This document shows positions 28,132 to 35,612 of a DNA stretch of 64,000 nt, piece after piece. The stretch is from Pontibacillus yanchengensis (GTDB lineage Bacteria; Bacillota; Bacilli; Bacillales; BH030062), in the NCBI RefSeq assembly GCF_009856295.1, contig NZ_WMEU01000008.1, positions 54,371-118,370 on the forward strand, given 5' to 3'. A program made the position numbers and the translations under genes. Below the pieces are notes generated by a model. The model saw only the letters and a list, made by a program, of their open reading frames with translations. It was not told the DNA's origin and did not search any database. The stretch's first letter is position 1; each line of letters begins with the position of its first letter.

Positions 28132-28647
28132 ATGTATTTGATAGTGATTGTTTGCTTTTGGCTTCTAATCTCATTCTTCTTTCTGGACAGGCATCATTTC
28201 ACCTTCTATTATTCAACCATTCAATATTACATTATCTTGAATTTAGTTTATAACCTTTTATACTATAACCATACGCTTTGGGCTTTTCAGGGAATAAGTA
28301 CAACTTTCCTAAACCATACAATTATTGATTTAACTTTTTCCTTTATAGTGCTTCCTATTGCAATATGTATTTATTTGACTTATTTCCCTAACATAGTTCC
28401 GTTTAATTTTCTTTACATTACGTTATGGAGTAGTTTTTTTACGTTTCTTGAATGGGCATGTTATCAATTTGAGATGTTCATATATGATAATGGCTGGAGT
28501 ATCCTCCACACCTTATGGTTTAATGCTCTACTTTTTTCCATGCTTCGAGTTCATAGTAAAAAGCCATTTTTGGCACTAAGTCTATCCATTCCTATCACCG
28601 TAATATTAATTCACTTCTTCCCTATTCCTTTTTCCAAACTAAAGTAA
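28132..28647 (+). CDS. CBO0543-family membrane protein, copy 2
   Basis: A 171-residue paralogue of the gene at 27425, aligned without gaps over its length (LNLVYNLLYYNHTLWAFQG, YDNGWSILHTLWFN, FPIPFSKLK versus the first copy). It has AAAGGGGGTGG before the ATG. Both copies keep aromatic/His polar positions in membrane segments, which suggests they are functional. Function unknown. Confidence 0.8.
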   Translation: MYLIVIVCFWLLISFFFLDRHHFTFYYSTIQYYIILNLVYNLLYYNHTLWAFQGISTTFLNHTIIDLTFSFIVLPIAICIYLTYFPNIVPFNFLYITLWSSFFTFLEWACYQFEMFIYDNGWSILHTLWFNALLFSMLRVHSKKPFLALSLSIPITVILIHFFPIPFSKLK

Positions 28648-28681
28648 CAACCTCACTCCTATCCACATTGATATTCTACTT

Positions 28682-28723
28682 AAATCGGAATCATTCTTAT
28701 TTACAAATCGAAATCATTACGGT
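28682..28723. promoter_or_regulatory. Tandem Zur boxes upstream of the zinc transporter
   Basis: AAATCGGAATCATTCTT (28683-28699) and AAATCGAAATCATTACGGT (28705-28723) both resemble the Bacillus Zur consensus (AAATCGTAATnATTACGATTT). The second is the better match. They lie 40-80 bp upstream of the first gene of an operon that also encodes Zur. Confidence 0.8.
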
Positions 28724-28764
28724 AGAATTACATAGTCAATTGCACTACCAGGGGAGAGAAGATT

Positions 28765-29685
28765 ATGAAACAAATCACAAGCCTACTATTTCTATTTATA
28801 ATACTTACTGGGTGTTCAACTCAGAATAAAACAGATGTTCAAGACACACTTACCATTTATACATCGATTTATCCCATACAATACTTCACGGAACAAATTG
28901 GTGGAGAAGCTGTAACTGTAGAAACGATATATCCACCGGGGGCAGACGCACATACATTTGAGCCAACTGCAAAGACAATGACTACTATCGCTAAAGCCGA
29001 TGCCTTTATTTATCTGGGAGCTGGACTAGAAGGTTTCGCTGAGACTGCAGCAGATGCCTTAGGAGAAGAAAAGGTTCAACTTTTGGAATTAGGAAAACAT
29101 GAATCATTGTTTTCAGAAACAGGAGATAAACATTCCCATGAAGATCATTCTCATGAGAATCACGATCCCCATATTTGGATTGATCCTATTCGAGCAATCG
29201 AAATGGCTGATTATATAAAAGAAGCTCTTGTAAAACTAGCCCCTGATAAAGAAGAACAGTTTACAGAGAATCATAAGGAATTAACAGAGAACTTGACTGC
29301 TCTTCATAGAGAATTTAAGAACCTTACTGAAAATGCTAGTCACAATAAAATTTTAGTCTCCCACTCAGCATATGGGTACTGGGAACAAAGATATGGCATA
29401 GAACAATTGTCAGTGAATGGGTTAAGTCCAACAAGTGACCCTTCCCAAAAGGACTTAGAAGACATTATTCAAAAAGCAAAAAGCCTTGATATGGAATACA
29501 TGATTTATGAGCAGAATGTATCAAGTCAAATTTCATCCATTATCCAAGAGGAACTTAACGCCAAATCGTTAACTATTCATAATCTCTCTGTTCTAACAGA
29601 AGAAGATATAGAAGAAAACGAAGATTATATGAGCTTAATGAGGCATAACCTAGGTGTACTACAAAAAGCACTTGGAGCGGAATAG
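28765..29685 (+). CDS. znuA: Zinc ABC transporter substrate-binding lipoprotein (AdcA/ZnuA type)
   Basis: A 306-residue cluster A-I metal-binding lipoprotein. The lipobox is ILTGCS with Cys17. The zinc-site histidines are seen in PPGADAHTFEPTA, HDPHIWIDP and LVSHSAYGYWEQRYG; a mobile histidine-rich loop (residues about 124-136) precedes HDPH, as in zinc rather than manganese proteins. It captures Zn(II) outside the membrane. It is the first gene of a four-gene operon with ATPase, permease and Zur, behind two Zur boxes. Confidence 0.93.
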   Translation: MKQITSLLFLFIILTGCSTQNKTDVQDTLTIYTSIYPIQYFTEQIGGEAVTVETIYPPGADAHTFEPTAKTMTTIAKADAFIYLGAGLEGFAETAADALGEEKVQLLELGKHESLFSETGDKHSHEDHSHENHDPHIWIDPIRAIEMADYIKEALVKLAPDKEEQFTENHKELTENLTALHREFKNLTENASHNKILVSHSAYGYWEQRYGIEQLSVNGLSPTSDPSQKDLEDIIQKAKSLDMEYMIYEQNVSSQISSIIQEELNAKSLTIHNLSVLTEEDIEENEDYMSLMRHNLGVLQKALGAE

Positions 29686-29696
29686 GAGGGAAAAGA

Positions 29697-30455
29697 ATGA
29701 GCACAAAATCTATATTAGAAATAGATGATTTAAGTTATGCATATGAAGATAAGCAAGTCCTCGAGGATATTGACTTTTCCATTCATCCTGGTAGTTTCGT
29801 TGGTTTAGTTGGCCCAAACGGGTCTGGAAAAACAACCTTGATCAAACTAATTTTAGGACTCTTACCACATAAGCGAGGTTCAATACGTCTATTTGATACG
29901 CCTATCGAAAAATTTAAAGATTGGAACCGAATTGGTTTTGTTTCTCAAAAAGCCAACAGTTTTAATACCGGTTTCCCTGCCACCGTTTATGAAGTCGTTT
30001 CTATGGGATTAACCTCAAAGGTAGGCTATTTTCGTTTTTTCCAAAAACAACATGTGCAAAAAATCAAACATGCAGTGGATATAGTAGGAATGACAGAATA
30101 CCTCCACAAAAATGTTGGAGATCTATCTGGCGGTCAACAACAACGAGTTTTTATAGCGAGAGCACTTGTTAGTGAACCAGACTTTCTCATTCTTGATGAA
30201 CCAACTGTAGGAGTAGATGCAGAAAATGTGCAACGCTTTTATGAAATGCTAGCAGATTTAAATAAAAATAAGGGCATCACCTTATTACTTGTAACCCATG
30301 ATACGGGTACGATGACATCTTATGCCACTAATATCGCTTGTCTTAATAAACGAATCCACTTTCATGGAGATCCTCATTCCTTTGAACATATGAGCGATCA
30401 GGATCTTTCAGAAATGTATGGACACAATGTTCACCTCGTAAAGCACGAACACTAG
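29697..30455 (+). CDS. znuC: Zinc ABC transporter ATP-binding protein
   Basis: A 252-residue ABC ATPase: Walker A GPNGSGKTT (about residues 39-47), signature LSGGQQQRVFIARAL and Walker B FLILDEPTVGVD. It drives zinc uptake with the neighbouring binding protein and permease. The start follows GGAGGG, 11 bp after the lipoprotein gene. Confidence 0.95.
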   Translation: MSTKSILEIDDLSYAYEDKQVLEDIDFSIHPGSFVGLVGPNGSGKTTLIKLILGLLPHKRGSIRLFDTPIEKFKDWNRIGFVSQKANSFNTGFPATVYEVVSMGLTSKVGYFRFFQKQHVQKIKHAVDIVGMTEYLHKNVGDLSGGQQQRVFIARALVSEPDFLILDEPTVGVDAENVQRFYEMLADLNKNKGITLLLVTHDTGTMTSYATNIACLNKRIHFHGDPHSFEHMSDQDLSEMYGHNVHLVKHEH

Positions 30456-30465
30456 GAGGAAACCA

Positions 30466-31320
30466 ATGATTTCGAGTTTTTTGCAATACGAATTTTTACA
30501 AAACGCATTTTTTACAGCTTTATTAATAGGATTCATTGCTCCACTTCTTGGTACATTCGTAGTGGTCAGAAGATTATCCTTAATAGCAGATGCGCTATCT
30601 CACGTAACATTATCTGGTATAGCTTTTGGACTAATGTTAGATAAAAAACTAGGAGGTTTCGCTTTAACCCCCTTTTATACCGGAATGGGGTTCTCTGTAT
30701 TAGGGTCTATCTTTATTGAACAATTACGAAGGGTTTATAAAGCCTATCAAGAATTAGCGATTCCCATCATACTTTCTGGTGGTGTGGGCTTAAGTGTTAT
30801 TTTTATTTCTTTAGCTGACGGATTTAATACGGACTTATTCAATTATTTATTCGGTTCTGTTACAGCAGTTAGCCGCCAAGATTTATGGACCATTCTAGTT
30901 GTAGCTGTAGTTGTAACTTCCCTTGTCTTTTTATTCTATAAAGAGTTATTCATGCTCTCCTTCGATGAAGAACATGCTGTTGTTTCTGGAATCCATGCTA
31001 AACGCATTCACTTCCTATTCATTATTCTAACAGCGCTTGTCATTGCAGCCTCTATTCGTATCGTGGGCGTGTTGCTTGTATCAGCATTGATGACATTACC
31101 AGTTGCAGCCAGCATCCGTTTGGCAAGAGGATTTAAGCAAACCATTGCTTACTCTATTCTATTCGGAGAAGCGTCTGTCATTATAGGATTAATTGCTGGA
31201 TATTACTTTGAAATTCCACCTGGGGGTACCATAGTTGTAACAGCTATTTTAATCCTCATTATTACCTTAGGCATCAAAAAACTTCAACAGCGTTCTCATT
31301 TTAAGAAGGTGATGTCATGA
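30466..31320 (+). CDS. znuB: Zinc ABC transporter permease
   Basis: A 284-residue ABC-3 family permease with about eight membrane segments: FVVVRRLSLIADALSHVTLSGIAFG near residues 31-55 is the conserved family segment, and SALMTLPVAASIRLARG forms the ATPase-coupling helix. It starts 10 bp after the ATPase gene behind AGGAGG and overlaps zur by 4 bp (ATGA). Confidence 0.95.
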   Translation: MISSFLQYEFLQNAFFTALLIGFIAPLLGTFVVVRRLSLIADALSHVTLSGIAFGLMLDKKLGGFALTPFYTGMGFSVLGSIFIEQLRRVYKAYQELAIPIILSGGVGLSVIFISLADGFNTDLFNYLFGSVTAVSRQDLWTILVVAVVVTSLVFLFYKELFMLSFDEEHAVVSGIHAKRIHFLFIILTALVIAASIRIVGVLLVSALMTLPVAASIRLARGFKQTIAYSILFGEASVIIGLIAGYYFEIPPGGTIVVTAILILIITLGIKKLQQRSHFKKVMS

Positions 31321-31730
31321 ATAAAACACGTGCCTTAGAACGACTAAAGAGCAAAGGGTATAAATACACCGATAAAAGAGAGGACATTCTTGTTTACTTT
31401 GAAAAGGAAAATGGATATCGTTCAGCTCGTGACCTATTAGAAAACATGCGAAAGCGATACACTGGCATAAGTTTTGACACGATATACCGTAACCTTCACC
31501 TTTTTGTAGATTTAGGTATATTAGAGGCGACAATACTCGAGGGGGAAAAGCATTTTCGTATAAAATGTGATTCCAAACACCATCACCATTTTATTTGCTT
31601 ACAATGTGGCGATACTAGAGAGATCCGCACTTGCCCTATGATGTATGTGGAAAAGGAATTAGAAGATTTTTCGATAGAGGATCATAAATTTGAGATATAT
31701 GGAACGTGTTCTACATGTAAAAGTGCTTGA
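31317..31730 (+). CDS. zur: Zinc uptake regulator Zur (Fur family)
   Basis: A 137-residue Fur-family regulator. It has an N-terminal winged helix (KYTDKREDILVYFEKENGY; FDTIYRNLHLFVDLGILEA), a metal region with HHHHFICLQCGDTREIRTC, and a C-terminal CSTC that, with CLQC, forms the structural Zn(Cys)4 site. Its place at the end of the zinc-uptake operon, with Zur boxes upstream, supports Zur rather than Fur or PerR. A stem-loop terminator follows at once. Confidence 0.93.
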   Translation: MNKTRALERLKSKGYKYTDKREDILVYFEKENGYRSARDLLENMRKRYTGISFDTIYRNLHLFVDLGILEATILEGEKHFRIKCDSKHHHHFICLQCGDTREIRTCPMMYVEKELEDFSIEDHKFEIYGTCSTCKSA

Positions 31731-31750
31731 TTTCTAGAATCAAGCACTTT
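31720..31750 (+). terminator. Terminator of the znu-zur operon
   Basis: AAAGTGCTTGATT pairs with AATCAAGCACTTT; the stem overlaps the last codons of zur and is followed by ATTATGG. Confidence 0.75.
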
Positions 31751-31790
31751 ATTATGGTTTCTATCAAAACTGATTAGGAAGGTAGTGGAA

Positions 31791-32180
31791 ATGTTGAGTG
31801 CTTCTACATATGTAAGTGTATTCATAGGTGGTTGTATTGGAGCTGTTGCACGCTATACTGTTTCCATTGGAATAGACCCTATCTTCACGTTTCCATTTGA
31901 AACGCTATTGGTAAATTGGCTAGGTTGTTTTCTCCTAACCTACTTCATTTCCCACCCATTCCTTTCTAAACGTGTATCTGAGAAAATTATGGTCGGAGTT
32001 GGTACAGGAGTGTTGGGGGGATTTACAACTTTTTCTACGTTCTCGGTGGAAACAATACAACTATGGATGAGTCAATCCGTTCTAATGGCTATGCTATATG
32101 TGGCGCTAAGTATAATTGGGGGAATTGGGCTAGCGTGGCTAGGATTTAAGACTGGTAGAAGGAGAGTGAGTCAGGCATGA
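31791..32180 (+). CDS. crcB1: Fluoride channel subunit CrcB1
   Basis: A 129-residue CrcB/Fluc membrane protein with four membrane segments. Family residues are visible in GGCIGAVARYTVS, LLVNWLGCFLLTYF and GVLGGFTTFSTFSVET (the Phe/Ser/Thr fluoride track). It starts at the ATG after AGGAAGG; an in-frame GTG two codons earlier is too close. It overlaps the second crcB by 4 bp. Two-gene Fluc systems form heterodimers. No fluoride riboswitch is present in the short upstream spacer. Confidence 0.93.
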   Translation: MLSASTYVSVFIGGCIGAVARYTVSIGIDPIFTFPFETLLVNWLGCFLLTYFISHPFLSKRVSEKIMVGVGTGVLGGFTTFSTFSVETIQLWMSQSVLMAMLYVALSIIGGIGLAWLGFKTGRRRVSQA

Positions 32181-32551
32181 CATTTGTTCTAGTAGCAATT
32201 GGCGGAGGCCTTGGCGCTTTCTTCCGTTTTATCGTTGGACAAACTTGGAATACCGGTAGACCTACATTTCCACTAGGAACATGGACAGCCAACATCACAG
32301 GCTCTTTCATTCTAAGCATTTTTCTTATTTTACATACCAAAAACCTGATTCCCCATTCCTTATGGTATTTTGCTGGAACAGGCTTTTGCGGAGCATTCAC
32401 CACCTTCTCTACATTCGGAAAAGAAACCGTGCATTTACTTGAAGAAAAACAATTCAAACAAGCAGCATGGTATGTCGGGACTTCTTTGTTTGTGGGATTA
32501 TTTATTGTAGGGTTTATGCTGTTTCTTTTCTTACCTAATTTGGGAAGGTGA
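32177..32551 (+). CDS. crcB2: Fluoride channel subunit CrcB2
   Basis: A 124-residue CrcB homologue with GGGLGAFFRFIVGQ, GTWTANITGSFILS and GAFTTFSTFGKETVHL. Its ATGA start overlaps crcB1. Together the two are expected to form a dual-topology-like heterodimeric fluoride exporter channel in the membrane. The structured repeat copy 2 starts 33 bp after the stop, so the transcript may run into it; no conventional terminator is seen between. Confidence 0.93.
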   Translation: MTFVLVAIGGGLGAFFRFIVGQTWNTGRPTFPLGTWTANITGSFILSIFLILHTKNLIPHSLWYFAGTGFCGAFTTFSTFGKETVHLLEEKQFKQAAWYVGTSLFVGLFIVGFMLFLFLPNLGR

Positions 32552-32584
32552 ACTTTTTTAAGGAGATAAATATCTTCCAAATAA

Positions 32585-33066
32585 GCCCCATTATCTTGAA
32601 GACCTGGATTCGAGATAATCTGGGTAAGAGAAATGTTTCCGTTGTATTATTTAGAGAAAAGATGGGCCTGGAAATAGCTCGCTTTCCTGCGGCCCTACAG
32701 GATGTAGGGTCGTTCGACGTTGTCACACAATGTGACGGTTTGAGTCGAACTTCATCTGGATCGATTCGTCTCCTCGGGCCAAAATGCGGCCCTGTGGGGT
32801 CTCGACACATCCGTTTTTCCGCGGGAGTCTCGCCATTTCCAGGCCCATCTTTGCATTCGTTTGGTTTAACGGAAACATCGCCATTTGTTGTGGGTGTACA
32901 CAAATGATATACGTTCTTCGTTAGGCAAATACATATCTTTTTGTGACAAAACACATTTTATTAAAAGATATCTTGGTTGTTCTGCAAAGCATAAATCTAC
33001 GGGTACATCGCTCTTTCTGTGCGATCACCAAAATCATCTCAACTTCAAGTCTTCAAGATTATGCCT
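32585..33066. repeat. Structured repeat element, copy 2
   Basis: 32585-32992 is near-identical to 1658-2065. The right 70-80 bp differ from copy 1 until the terminal inverted repeat CTTCAAGTCTTCAAGATTATG (about 33043-33064), which is complementary to the left end at 32588. The element therefore has the same ends but a shorter divergent right segment. Two overlapping open frames (119 codons forward, 139 reverse, the latter running into flanking DNA) are not supported by ribosome sites. Confidence 0.85.
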
Positions 33067-33145
33067 CTTATGTTGAATAATTTCCCAACTGATGAGTTAG
33101 TATATAGATCATCCTTTCATCTAACTCAACTTTATACAAAACAAA

Positions 33146-33183
33146 AAAAGAAGCTTTTCTATTTTTGTAAGAAAAGCCTCTTT
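33146..33183 (-). terminator. Terminator of the B12/STAS operon
   Basis: AGAAGCTTTTCT and AGAAAAGCCTCT pair around TATTTTTGTA; on the complementary strand a T-run (TTTTTTTGTTTTG) follows. It overlaps the stop of the STAS gene. Confidence 0.8.
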
Positions 33184-33948
33184 CTAGCGAGAACAATACC
33201 TATAAATTGCCGTCTGTAACGAGTGAAGGAATTGTATATTAAGTTGAACCTTAAATTCGTTTATTTTCATGGAATGTTTAGGCTTAACCCCAATCAATAC
33301 AATTTCCTTCCCCATAAAGTCCAACGTCTTAAATACTTCATTGAGTACACGAAAGCCTTCAGCACTTAACTCTCCAACAGCTGTAAAGTCAAAGAGAATT
33401 CGGTTACTATGGTGGTCATGGGCTTTAGCAAGCACCTGCTCTTTTATAGTGTGAAGCTTTTCTTCTGAAACATCCCCAAATAACGGAACAAAGGCAATAT
33501 CTTTTGTAAGTTGAATAAACGGAGCAGATAATCGATAATTTTCTTTTAACGTATCTTCTACCTTCTCTTTTTCCTCTAACAAAGCAAAATTTGTATCATT
33601 CAATCGATTTTGAAGTTTATCCAACATGGTGGTAATATGCTCGTTTTGTTTTTCCTTTGGATAAAGGATAACTTCAGCATGCAAATCATTCATCCATCTC
33701 ACATACATTTCAGTGAGAACAACATCGGATGATTTTCCATATATGTTAATTTCCAGCTTACTTTTTCCTTGCTTTGGTTGTATCCATTTCTCCACTTTTG
33801 ATTTACTACCTTCATCAACCATATCTAAAAAGCATTCGGTTACATCAAATACCTTACTAGCTTCAGGGGTGTACTGTAGGGTATCAAATTTAGTATTAAT
33901 CATTAGTAATGGAAGTGGCATTTGATCATGAACTAGTTGCATCGACAC
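33184..33948 (-). CDS. RsbR-like PAS-STAS protein (candidate stressosome-type partner of a B12 photosensor)
   Basis: A 254-residue protein. Residues about 10-95 look like a PAS-type domain (PLPLLMINTKFDTLQYTPEA), 98-140 are charged and helical or coiled coil, and 145-250 form a STAS domain: FIQLTKDIAFVPLFGDVSEEK and ILFDFTAVGELSAEGFRVLN. This order is that of RsbR-type stressosome proteins. At the positions of the two RsbR phosphothreonines I see Ser161 (GDVSEE) and Ser195 (GELSAE). The start is GTG behind AGGGGGA. It overlaps the B12-binding gene by 23 nt and is the last gene of the operon. Output is probably by partner switching; no kinase or sigma gene lies nearby. Confidence 0.8.
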   Translation of the reverse strand: MSMQLVHDQMPLPLLMINTKFDTLQYTPEASKVFDVTECFLDMVDEGSKSKVEKWIQPKQGKSKLEINIYGKSSDVVLTEMYVRWMNDLHAEVILYPKEKQNEHITTMLDKLQNRLNDTNFALLEEKEKVEDTLKENYRLSAPFIQLTKDIAFVPLFGDVSEEKLHTIKEQVLAKAHDHHSNRILFDFTAVGELSAEGFRVLNEVFKTLDFMGKEIVLIGVKPKHSMKINEFKVQLNIQFLHSLQTAIYRYCSR

Positions 33949-34576
33949 TATTTTGATCCCCCTCTAGCCACCCCTGTAACTGTTCTAAATCTTTCATTAC
34001 AAACACTTTGTCCGATACGAATTTTGATAAATCATGTTTCTTGGCCATTCGTCCCCCAATCAAAATTTGAGGGTTCCATTCTAAGTTTTGAAAAGATTCA
34101 ACTACTTCTTGTAACTTAGGCAAACGATACGACAAAGATGCAGAAACTCCAATCACATCAGGCTTGAATGTATCAATTTGTTTTATTACATGACCAAGAG
34201 GTAGATTAGGTCCTAAATATCTTACTTTCCATCCCTGATCACGGAAAACGGATGCCACCATTTTCAAGCCCAAATAATGCTGTTCTTCTTCTACACCGAA
34301 TAAAAGCACTTTCTTTGATTGATCAAGGTCTTGCTTTGTCGCCCTATAATCTACCTGAGATAATACAAAGTCACACACGGCGGTAGCCAAATGTTCATCC
34401 GCAACGGATATTTGGTTGTTTTCCCATAGATCACCAATATGATACATCGTAGGCGTTAGAAGGTTTTCGAAAGCTAACAAACGATTAAAAGGTGTCTGAG
34501 CGGTTTGCAAGTATTGCAAAGCTTCATCTTCATTACCTTCAAGAAAATACGTTGCCATTTGTGTATAATGATTCAA
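33926..34576 (-). CDS. Stand-alone cobalamin-binding photosensor-like protein (CarH/LitR sensory module without DNA-binding domain)
   Basis: A 216-residue protein with a helical bundle (about 1-80, B12-binding-2 type) and a Rossmann-like B12-binding domain (about 87-200). The B12 motif is EQHYLG with His100 and Gly103 (E/DxHxxG), followed by GVSASL (about 143-148) and ILIGGR (about 171-176). The helical part contains Trp51, nine residues, then Glu61-His62, which is exactly the W-x9-EH signature of adenosylcobalamin photoreceptors such as CarH. The MerR DNA-binding domain of CarH/LitR is absent. The start is TTG behind GGGAGAGGTG. Light sensing is an inference from the signature and from the adjoining STAS gene; other B12-binding roles are possible. 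Confidence 0.85.
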   Translation of the reverse strand: MNHYTQMATYFLEGNEDEALQYLQTAQTPFNRLLAFENLLTPTMYHIGDLWENNQISVADEHLATAVCDFVLSQVDYRATKQDLDQSKKVLLFGVEEEQHYLGLKMVASVFRDQGWKVRYLGPNLPLGHVIKQIDTFKPDVIGVSASLSYRLPKLQEVVESFQNLEWNPQILIGGRMAKKHDLSKFVSDKVFVMKDLEQLQGWLEGDQNSVDATSS

Positions 34577-34595
34577 GCTTTACACCTCTCCCTAA

Positions 34596-34949
34596 TTATG
34601 ACTGTTGTAAGTGCTGGATGGCTCTTGATAAATAATGTTGATAAGCACACCGCTCGTCTTCATCTTCTAATTCCTTGGCAGAAGAATGCAACCGTTGATA
34701 GTTATCAATGATTAATTCCGTACCCACATTACGACTCGTTAGTACACGTTCCAGCCATTCCGTATAATCTAGAAAAAACGTAAAATCATTAAGCTGATAT
34801 GTCGTTTCAAGATGATTTAAATGATGATAATTGTCCTCGGTCGTTCGTTCACGTCCATTTTGACCAAACTTTTCCCAAAGGAATGGATAGGCATTATATA
34901 TACCCTCAACAACCTCATGAACAATCTTTTCCTTTTCAATTGTTTTCAT
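34596..34949 (-). CDS. Helical protein of the B12-photosensor operon
   Basis: A 117-residue, mostly helical, soluble protein. The middle pattern HLNHLETTYQLNDFTFF followed by LDYTEWLERVLTSRNV resembles the helical N-terminal segment that I recall being fused to cobalamin-binding domains in some bacteria (HLxxL...F.DYxxWxxxxLxxR). Here it would be encoded as a separate gene. It starts in an ATGA overlap with the monooxygenase gene and lies 19 bp before the B12 gene. I have no family name that I can defend; the link to the photosensor is inferred from the pattern and gene order. Confidence 0.65.
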   Translation of the reverse strand: MKTIEKEKIVHEVVEGIYNAYPFLWEKFGQNGRERTTEDNYHHLNHLETTYQLNDFTFFLDYTEWLERVLTSRNVGTELIIDNYQRLHSSAKELEDEDERCAYQHYLSRAIQHLQQS

Positions 34950-35251
34950 TGTGCGACGACCTTATACCTTGATACTTTTGGAGGGATGTTCGCAAGCTCC
35001 TGATCAGGATAATTCTTTTCAAGCTCATGAATGCGTTTAAATTCTTCACTCGTGGCCCAACGCATGTAATCCTCTTTTGAATCCCATTCCATATGAACGG
35101 TCAATTCACCAGGCTTTTTATCATTTTGTAAAAGTTGAAACGAACGAAATCCCTGCCAAGCATCTACACTGCGAGAACGATTTTGGTAGATTTCTATTAA
35201 TTCCTCGACCTTTTCTTCAGGTACTACAACTGTAGAATCTACTATATACAT
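34946..35251 (-). CDS. Antibiotic biosynthesis monooxygenase (ABM) domain protein
   Basis: A 101-residue ferredoxin-like ABM domain: MYIVDSTVVVPEEKVEELIE, the central FRSFQLLQNDKKPGELTVHMEWDSKEDYMRW and a C-terminal strand. Single ABM domains include the heme-degrading IsdG/HmoA-like enzymes and quinol monooxygenases. The Asn, Trp and His expected for heme degradation are not all evident, so the substrate is open. It is the first gene of the four-gene operon with the B12 and STAS proteins, overlapping the next gene by 4 bp. Confidence 0.8.
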   Translation of the reverse strand: MYIVDSTVVVPEEKVEELIEIYQNRSRSVDAWQGFRSFQLLQNDKKPGELTVHMEWDSKEDYMRWATSEEFKRIHELEKNYPDQELANIPPKVSRYKVVAQ

Positions 35252-35400
35252 AACAATCTCCTAACATCATTCAAAACTTTATATGAGTAACATTATTTTA
35301 TCATAGCTCGAACTATTGGTTAAGAATATTGATTTGATAAAAAGAATTTGGCTATTTTGCTATTATAGAATAATAAACATATAAATACTTATATTAGCTT

Positions 35401-35503
35401 TAAGTAAAGCTAAAGAGTGCGATCCACATGAAGTAGGTTAGTTCGATGTTGACTTATCTTGAGGAGGGGCAGGAAGTTTGCTGGGCGCTGGAGCTGGATG
35501 TGG
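35401..35503. repeat. Short copy of the small dispersed repeat
   Basis: GTAGGTTAGTTCGATGTTGACTTATC, then GAGGAGGGGCAGGAAGTTTGCTGGGCGCTGGAGCT: the core and right end of the copy at 20941, joined directly with the middle missing. The rest of the 35252-35612 gap holds the monooxygenase operon promoter and the next terminator. Confidence 0.65.
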
Positions 35504-35562
35504 CCACATCACTTTTTTAGTTATACACAAGCATTGAATTTTATAATTTCCTGATATACAGT

Positions 35563-35600
35563 AAAAAAAAGTCGCCTCAACATTAATCTGAGACGACTTA
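35563..35600 (-). terminator. Terminator of the aeRF1-like gene
   Basis: AAGTCGCCTCA pairs imperfectly with TGAGACGACTT, with an A-run at 35563 that reads as a T-run on the complementary strand, 13 bp after the stop. Confidence 0.8.
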
Positions 35601-35612
35601 GTATTTTAAATC

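Noticed and set aside
28071..28253. 60-codon frame overlapping the second CBO0543 gene
   Set aside because: Out of phase with the well-supported gene at 28132; the ribosome site belongs to that gene.
31751..31790. Possible fluoride riboswitch before crcB1
   Set aside because: The spacer is only about 40 bp after the zur terminator and lacks the conserved fluoride aptamer segments.
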